From positions 1-10,321 of the forward strand of contig JABDJW010000348.1 of assembly GCA_013002375.1 (NCBI GenBank): a DNA stretch of 10,321 nt, in the 5' to 3' direction. The position numbers and the translations under genes are program-made. Position 1 is the first letter of the stretch; every line of letters starts with the position of its first letter. The stretch comes from Acidimicrobiales bacterium (lineage in GTDB: Bacteria > Actinomycetota > Acidimicrobiia > Acidimicrobiales > SHLQ01). This document shows, piece after piece, positions 6,172 through 10,321 of this stretch. Under the pieces are notes generated by a model. The model was not told the DNA's origin. It ran no database searches and saw only the letters and a program-made list of their open reading frames with translations.

Positions 6172-6462
6172 GTGCTCACGCCCAACGCTGTCGACGCAGC
6201 GCTCGAATCACTTCCGGGCTGGTCCCGCCGCGACGACCGAATCGTGGCGACGTTCGACTTCGCGAACTTCGTCGCGGCGTTCGGCTTCATGGCCCAGGTT
6301 GCGATCCTGGCCGAACGCGCGAACCATCACCCGGAATGGTCGAACGTCTATGGGCGGGTCGTGATCGAGCTCACCACGCACGATGCCGGCGGTCTCACCC
6401 AACACGACATCGACCTCGCCACCGAAATCGACGCGGTGGCGCCTGCGACAGGCAACCCCTGA
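6172..6462 (+). CDS. Pterin-4a-carbinolamine dehydratase (PCD/DCoH family)
   Basis: The enzyme dehydrates 4a-hydroxy-tetrahydrobiopterin, or a related pterin, so the cofactor of aromatic amino acid hydroxylases can be recycled. The 96-residue length is normal for the family. The signature is intact: E48-R-A-N-H52-H53-P54-E-W-S-N-V-Y60, then VVIELTTHDAGGLT with H70. H52, H53 and H70 have the same spacing as the three active-site histidines of mammalian PCD (61/62/79). The typical N-terminal LPGWSRRDDRIVATFDF strand-helix start is present. The start is GTG at 6172, apparently leaderless. There is no phenylalanine hydroxylase or pterin gene in the window, so the physiological substrate is open; a molybdopterin-linked role has been suggested for some bacterial members. 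It stands alone between glycan genes with its own promoter-like box. Confidence 0.93.
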   Translation: MLTPNAVDAALESLPGWSRRDDRIVATFDFANFVAAFGFMAQVAILAERANHHPEWSNVYGRVVIELTTHDAGGLTQHDIDLATEIDAVAPATGNP

Positions 6463-6608
6463 CCCTTGCTCCTCCTACATCTGAATGTTGTCTGTACTTC
6501 GATGCCTCTGGTGTGTTTTCACTGCGGTCAGTACCCTCGAAGGTGAACCCGCTCGAACGATCCTCCGTGGTGCCTCGCCAGCAATGAACCTCCCGCCTGC
6601 CTTGAATC
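6463..6608 (+). other. Intergenic gap upstream of the epimerase-sulfotransferase-glycosyltransferase run
   Basis: This 146-bp gap is the longest gap in the right half and is visibly less GC-rich than the genes. It should carry the promoter for the coupled genes starting at 6609. The best guesses are TTGTCT (6488-6493) as a -35 and TACCCT (6532-6537) as a -10, but they are not a properly spaced pair, so no promoter is called. I see no credible small gene, hairpin terminator or RNA element in it. Confidence 0.4.
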
Positions 6609-7574
6609 ATGCGTGATTGCCTCGTGACCGGGGGCGCCGGCTTCATTGGTCGCCCGCTCGTGGCCTCACTGCGCGCATCCGGGCGGTTTCGTTCCGTCGT
6701 CGTGCTCGACATCGAGGCCGGCGACGAAACCGATGTGGTGGCCGATGTGACGATGCCCCTCGATGCTCTGGCTTTCACCGACTATGACTTCTCGCACTGT
6801 GTGCACTTGGCCGGTGTGGCCAGGGAGCCCGGGTTCGACCACTTCACCTACTACGATGTCAACGATCGCGGGACGGCGAACGTGCTCGACCTGTGCACCG
6901 AACTCGGGGTGCAACACGTGGTGTTCACCAGCACGATGATGGTTTTCGCGGCCGGCGAGGACCGCCATGGCGAAGCCGATTCGGTTTGCCCCGACACCGC
7001 CTATGGCGGCTCCAAGGCGCTGGCCGAGGCGCGCGTCCTGCGGTGGGGGGATCATCCCGGCCGAACGGTTCGGGTCGTGCGGCCCGGCGTGGTCTTCGGC
7101 CCCGGAGACGAGGGCAACTTCGAGCGCATGCGGCGGCTGTTGGGTCGAAAGCTGTTCTTCTACGTCGGCCGGACCGACACGGTGAAGAGCTGCATCCACC
7201 TCGATGACGCGGTGGGGCTGCTGCACCACCTGACCATCGAGGCGCCGGGGACCGAACCGGGGGAGCCGATCGTGCATTGCGCGTTTCCCGATCCGGTCAC
7301 CCTCGAGGACATCGTCCGGGGCATGTTTGCTGCCTTCGGTGGCGATTACCGTGTGCCGGTCGTGCCGTTCCGGCTCGCCCATGCCGGTAGTCGCCCCTTC
7401 GTGCTGCTCGCCCGCGTCGGGCTCGACACCGGTGTGCATCCTCGGCGGATCGAGAAGTTGTACCGATCAACGAACATCTCGGCCGACGCCATGCTGCGGT
7501 CGGGCTATCAGCTCATCTACCCGACGGTGGCGACCGCCCTCAAGGCGTGGGCCGAAGCCGAGCCGAACCGATGA
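6609..7574 (+). CDS. NAD(P)-dependent nucleotide-sugar epimerase/reductase (extended SDR)
   Basis: This 321-residue Rossmann enzyme probably modifies a nucleotide sugar (C4 epimerisation, or reduction of a keto-sugar) for the glycan made by this locus. The dinucleotide-binding loop TGGAGFIG lies at residues 7-14. The VHLAGVA and VNDRGTANVLDL segments are typical of the UDP-glucose 4-epimerase-like superfamily. The catalytic site has the usual strand FTSTMMVF and the pair Tyr132-x3-Lys136 (YGGSK), followed by VVRPGVVFGPGDEGNFERM, a substrate-pocket segment of extended SDRs. The C-terminal domain ends with RSTNISADAMLRSGYQLIYPTVATALKAW, resembling WbpV/WbpK-type O-antigen epimerases more than GalE. 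The ATG at 6609 has no clear ribosome site. The stop overlaps the next start (ATGA, 7571-7574). The exact sugar substrate cannot be told. Confidence 0.88.
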   Translation: MRDCLVTGGAGFIGRPLVASLRASGRFRSVVVLDIEAGDETDVVADVTMPLDALAFTDYDFSHCVHLAGVAREPGFDHFTYYDVNDRGTANVLDLCTELGVQHVVFTSTMMVFAAGEDRHGEADSVCPDTAYGGSKALAEARVLRWGDHPGRTVRVVRPGVVFGPGDEGNFERMRRLLGRKLFFYVGRTDTVKSCIHLDDAVGLLHHLTIEAPGTEPGEPIVHCAFPDPVTLEDIVRGMFAAFGGDYRVPVVPFRLAHAGSRPFVLLARVGLDTGVHPRRIEKLYRSTNISADAMLRSGYQLIYPTVATALKAWAEAEPNR

Positions 7575-8479
7575 CCGCCCCGATCGATTTCTTGGTCATC
7601 GGCGCGCAGAAGGCCGGCACGACCACGATCCACGACGCACTGGAGGCCCATCGGCTGGTCTCGGTCCCGAGTCAGAAGGAAACCCAGTTCCTCTCGAACC
7701 CGGAACGCCAATCTCGGGGTCTCGACTGGTACGCCGCCCAGTTCGACTCGGCTGCGCTCGTTCGCGGCGAGGTCGACCCGAGCTATCTCTACGAACCGGC
7801 CGCGCCGGCCTTCGTCGCCGAGCAGGGGTGGGTCCCCAAGATCGTGGTCGTCGTACGCGATCCATTCGAGCGGGCCCTGTCGCACTACCAGATGAGCGTA
7901 CGGCGCGGGGTTGAACCGCTCGGCTTCAGAGCGGCCATCGAGGCCGAACCGGAGCGCCTGCAGTCGGGCGCCTGGGCCGACCGCAGCCATTACAGCTACG
8001 TCGACCGTGGTCGCTACGTCGCGCAGATCGAGCGGTGGCGGCAGGCCTTGCCTGGCGCCGATTTCTTGTTCCTGTATTTCGACGAGTTGCGCGATGCGCC
8101 GGAGGACACCTCGCGCCGCCTGTTCACGTTCTTGGGCGTCGATCCCGATGGCGCTCGCCTCGGCCATGCCCATCAGTCCGGGGCGGCCCGTAGCCGGCTG
8201 CTGGCCAAAGTGCTCTGGCGTCGTCCGGCCGCACTCCGGCGACTCCTGCACCGGCTCGTACCGAGCGAACGTGTCCGCAGTCGGCTGGCGCACCGCCTCG
8301 ATCAGGCCAACCTGGGAGCTGCGACGACGCCATCCGAGCAGGCCGACGACCGTGAGTTGCGGGGTTTGGTCTGGGATCGCTTACCCTGGCAACCGGACGA
8401 CCTGGCGGAGATTGTAGGGCGTCCAGCCCCGGCCGATGGCCAACGCTGGACATCATCGAATGGGCAGAGATCGTCATGA
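7571..8479 (+). CDS. PAPS-dependent sulfotransferase (Sulfotransfer_1/heparan-type)
   Basis: The enzyme transfers sulfate from PAPS to an acceptor hydroxyl or amine; in this setting the acceptor is most likely a sugar of the polysaccharide. From the ATG at 7571 (overlapping the epimerase stop) the protein has 302 residues. The 5'-phosphosulfate loop is near the N-terminus: FLVIGAQKAGTTTIHDAL, with K14 and G16-T17-T18. The 3'-phosphate motif is VVVRDPFERALSHYQM with R96 and S104, the canonical Arg and Ser. KETQFLS and EVDPSYLY, before the 3' motif, are the family's conserved middle elements, and LYFDELRDAPEDTSRRLFTFLGVD is the usual C-terminal fold element. No signal peptide or membrane span is visible, so sulfation would occur in the cytoplasm before export. 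PAPS-making genes (cysD/N/C) are not in the window. A start 24 bases upstream in the same frame would overlap the epimerase more and is less likely. Confidence 0.92.
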   Translation: MTAPIDFLVIGAQKAGTTTIHDALEAHRLVSVPSQKETQFLSNPERQSRGLDWYAAQFDSAALVRGEVDPSYLYEPAAPAFVAEQGWVPKIVVVVRDPFERALSHYQMSVRRGVEPLGFRAAIEAEPERLQSGAWADRSHYSYVDRGRYVAQIERWRQALPGADFLFLYFDELRDAPEDTSRRLFTFLGVDPDGARLGHAHQSGAARSRLLAKVLWRRPAALRRLLHRLVPSERVRSRLAHRLDQANLGAATTPSEQADDRELRGLVWDRLPWQPDDLAEIVGRPAPADGQRWTSSNGQRSS

Positions 8480-8526
8480 GTCACCACGACCAAATCCAAT
8501 GTTCGGCCATCGGGAGCAACGCGTGA
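8476..8526 (+). other. 16-codon mini-ORF bridging the sulfotransferase and glycosyltransferase genes
   Basis: An ATG at 8476 overlaps the sulfotransferase stop (ATGA), and the frame ends with TGA at 8524-8526, overlapping the GTG start of the next gene (GTGA). The peptide would be MSHHDQIQCSAIGSNA. It shows no resemblance to a known leader and may only pass ribosomes on to the next gene, or be chance. A GGGAG ribosome site for the downstream gene lies inside it (8512-8516). Confidence 0.25.
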
Positions 8527-9662
8527 GTGCCGCGACGCGTCTCGTGGTCATCCATCCCGGCGATGGGTCCTGGGGGTCGGATTCCGTGCTGCTGCGCACC
8601 GCCGAGGTGTTGCGGGAGATGAACCCCGATGCCCAGCTCGAGCTGTGGCACGAGGAATCCAACGTCGATCGCAACTTCTTGTTGCGTTTTCCCGGCGATG
8701 CCCGCCGGATCCGCACGCTGGTGCTGCGTCGCCGCAACCTGAACACCTTCCGAGCGGTCGCCATGCTCATGCTGCCCTTCTACCTCGTGGCCGATGTGCG
8801 GCGAATGCGCGACGTCCGGCAGGTGTTCATCAATACCTGCGTGCCCTTCTCCGCCCTGATTGCGGCCGGCATCACCCGCCGCGACGGCTGGGTGCACGTT
8901 CACGAGATCCCCCAACACCGGTTCGAGCAGATCATCTTCTCCCTGGTCGTCGCGTTCAGCGGGCTTCGGCCGCTCTACATCTCCGATGCCGTGCGCTTGG
9001 CGTTTCGGCGGTCGCTCGGCGGCCGGCTGTCGAACCGGCTCGATGGCCCGGTCGTGCTGAACGGTGTCGATCCGGCTCCGTTCGTGCCGGCCCCGATCGA
9101 CGACGATCCGGAAGGTCCGCTCAGCATCCTGTGTCTCGGGCGGTTCTCCTCCTGGAAAGGCCAGGACGTATTGCTCGACGCCTTGGCCCTGCTCGACGAG
9201 CACCAGGTGCCGTACGACGTGCGTTTGGTCGGGCTGACCACCGCGGCCGACTTCGAATATCTGGAACTGTTGCGGGTCAAGCAGGCGGCCCTGCAGGGCC
9301 GGGTGGAGTTCATCGCCTACACCGACCGGGTCCACGACCACTACGAATGGTCCGACGTCGTCGTCGTTCCGTCCACCCGCCCCGAGCCCTTTGGGCTGAG
9401 CGCGGCCGAGGGCGCCCTGATGGGCCGGCCGGTCATCGCGTCGAGCCACGGTGGTTTGGTCGAAATCGTACGACCCGGAATCACCGGAGCGCTCATACCC
9501 CCGGGCGATCCGGCGGCGCTGGCCGACGTGTTGCTCACCTACGCCAAGGATCGCATGCTGTTGATCGAACACGGCAACGAGGCCCAACGGCACGCCGAAT
9601 CCGAGTTCGGTCACGACGCCTTCGCCGATCGCATGCGCAACGCCATCCGAACCGCCTCATGA
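8523..9662 (+). CDS. GT4-family glycosyltransferase (GT-B fold)
   Basis: This retaining GT-B glycosyltransferase likely adds one sugar to the lipid-linked repeat unit of the polysaccharide. The GTG at 8523 is chosen because GGGAG lies at 8512-8516 (6-base spacing) and the protein then begins VSAATRLVVIHPGDGSWGSD, a first beta strand and glycine loop; the in-frame ATG at 8499 would add 8 residues with no ribosome site. The product has 379 residues. The N-domain contains a hydrophobic patch (AVAMLMLPFYLVAD) likely to touch the membrane. VVLNGVDPAPF leads into the C-domain. The donor site has CLGRFSSWKGQDVLLDAL with R207 and K212, and RPEPFGLSAAEGALMGRPVIAS, whose E288 and E296 are the E-x7-E pair of GT4. 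GLVEIVRPGITGALIPPGDPAALA follows as usual. The sugar donor is not predictable. Confidence 0.92.
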   Translation: MSAATRLVVIHPGDGSWGSDSVLLRTAEVLREMNPDAQLELWHEESNVDRNFLLRFPGDARRIRTLVLRRRNLNTFRAVAMLMLPFYLVADVRRMRDVRQVFINTCVPFSALIAAGITRRDGWVHVHEIPQHRFEQIIFSLVVAFSGLRPLYISDAVRLAFRRSLGGRLSNRLDGPVVLNGVDPAPFVPAPIDDDPEGPLSILCLGRFSSWKGQDVLLDALALLDEHQVPYDVRLVGLTTAADFEYLELLRVKQAALQGRVEFIAYTDRVHDHYEWSDVVVVPSTRPEPFGLSAAEGALMGRPVIASSHGGLVEIVRPGITGALIPPGDPAALADVLLTYAKDRMLLIEHGNEAQRHAESEFGHDAFADRMRNAIRTAS

Positions 9663-9682
9663 CGACCCGAGGGGCGCAATGA
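9659..9682 (+). other. 7-codon mini-ORF bridging the glycosyltransferase and acyltransferase genes
   Basis: The glycosyltransferase stop overlaps an ATG (ATGA, 9659-9662). Seven codons later (MTTRGAQ) a TGA at 9680-9682 overlaps the acyltransferase ATG (ATGA, 9679-9682). The arrangement repeats the one at 8476-8526. GAGGGG inside it (9669-9674) can serve as ribosome site for the acyltransferase. It is too short for a coding test. Confidence 0.22.
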
Positions 9683-10321
9683 CCTCCTCCCCGGTCGTGC
9701 GCGCCGTGAGCCGGCTGCGTCGGATGGTGGGCAAAGATGATGTCGTCGATCCCCGGCTGCCGGCTGCCTACGCGGTCGGCAACCTGACCTGGCGAAGTCT
9801 GGCCCTGGCGCGGGGCCTCGTCCGTACGCGATCGAAGGTTTTCCTCGGTCGCCGGGTCAGGCTCCAAGGTCGGGCAGGACTCACGCTGGGTCCGTTCTGC
9901 ACGCTCGACGACGACGTCGTCGTGCAGGCCTATGCCGAACGGGGCGTGTCGATCGGCGCCAACACCAAGCTCGGCGCCGGCACCCGGGTATTCAGCACGG
10001 CCCATCCGAGCCGGCTCGGCGTCGGTGTGGTGATCGGGAACCGCTCCTCGCTGGGGGAGTGGTCCTACGTCGGTGCCGCCGGCGGTGTGTTCGTCGGCGA
10101 CGATGTGATCGGCGGTCAGTACGTCAGCTTTCACTCGCAGAACCACCGCTACGACGATCTCGACCAACCAATTCGAACGCAGGGCACCGACGAGGCCCCG
10201 ATTCACGTGGCCGACGATGTCTGGATAGGGGCCAAGGCCACCTTCTTGGCCGGGGCGATCGTCGGGTCGCACTCGGTGGTCGCCGCCGGCGCGGTCGTCG
10301 CCGGCGAGTTCGGCCCCAATG
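9679..10321 (+). CDS. Left-handed beta-helix (hexapeptide) acyltransferase, 3' end outside window
   Basis: The frame starts at the ATG at 9679, with GAGGGG 4 bases upstream, and stays open to the right edge (214 codons). The first 60 or so residues are a helical, arginine-rich lead. From about residue 60 the imperfect hexapeptide pattern begins: VSIGANTKLGAGTRVF, VVIGNRSSLGEWSYVGAAGGVFVGDDVIGG. A catalytic-type histidine loop follows (SFHSQNHRYDDLDQPI), then IHVADDVWIGAKATFLAGAIVG and SVVAAGAVVAGEF, the standard end of WbbJ/LacA-like sugar O-acetyltransferases. Such proteins work as trimers and move an acetyl group from acetyl-CoA to a sugar hydroxyl. Its place at the end of the coupled glycan genes suggests acetylation of the same polysaccharide. 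Only a short tail should be missing. The antisense ORF over it shows no family features. Confidence 0.9.
   Translation, partial: MTSSPVVRAVSRLRRMVGKDDVVDPRLPAAYAVGNLTWRSLALARGLVRTRSKVFLGRRVRLQGRAGLTLGPFCTLDDDVVVQAYAERGVSIGANTKLGAGTRVFSTAHPSRLGVGVVIGNRSSLGEWSYVGAAGGVFVGDDVIGGQYVSFHSQNHRYDDLDQPIRTQGTDEAPIHVADDVWIGAKATFLAGAIVGSHSVVAAGAVVAGEFGPN

Noticed and set aside
8481..9614. 377-codon minus-strand ORF opposite the second glycosyltransferase
   Set aside because: The plus frame carries all GT4 motifs and a ribosome site; the antisense product has no family features.
9535..10272. 245-codon minus-strand ORF at the right end
   Set aside because: The plus frame over the same bases is a clear hexapeptide acyltransferase open to the window edge.

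Overview
The window looks like part of a chromosome from a high-GC actinobacterium, possibly of the class Acidimicrobiia. The evidence is strongly G/C-biased codon third positions, several GTG starts, ATGA/GTGA stop-start overlaps, two promoter-like boxes placed as for leaderless transcripts, and the order sufD - Rieske ferredoxin - sufC, which is typical of actinobacterial SUF operons. The class-level placement is an inference from style. No rRNA, tRNA, CRISPR array or insertion sequence was seen.

Layout. (1) Positions 1-1102, minus strand: a GT4-type glycosyltransferase of the DUF1972 kind, cut by the left edge. A palindrome overlaps its likely promoter in the 130-bp divergent gap. (2) 1233-2495, plus: a secreted protein with a signal peptide, a degenerate M23 (LytM-like) domain and 18 in-register RTX nonapeptides. 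(3) 2505-2870: a small four-cysteine protein with a basic tail. (4) 2974-5443: sufD, a Rieske ferredoxin and sufC, coupled by ATGA overlaps. This is a partial SUF (Fe-S assembly) operon with no sufB, sufS or sufU in the window. (5) 5482-6129: an initiating phosphoglycosyl transferase (PglC/WcaJ core type). (6) 6172-6462: a pterin-4a-carbinolamine dehydratase. (7) 6609 to the right edge: a tightly packed run of NAD-dependent epimerase/reductase, PAPS-dependent sulfotransferase, GT4 glycosyltransferase and left-handed beta-helix acyltransferase (cut by the right edge).

How it fits together. The first glycosyltransferase, the phosphoglycosyl transferase, the epimerase, the sulfotransferase, the second glycosyltransferase and the acyltransferase together suggest a surface or exopolysaccharide locus. 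Its product would be built on a lipid carrier and decorated with sulfate and acyl groups. The SUF genes, the RTX protein and the pterin dehydratase sit between these glycan genes and have no evident functional link to them.

The points most worth a second look are the sufB-less SUF cluster with a four-Cys protein beside it, the M23-like/RTX protein with a substituted metal ligand, and two very short ORFs that bridge consecutive genes by stop-start overlaps at both ends. No clearly new multi-gene system can be claimed from the sequence alone.
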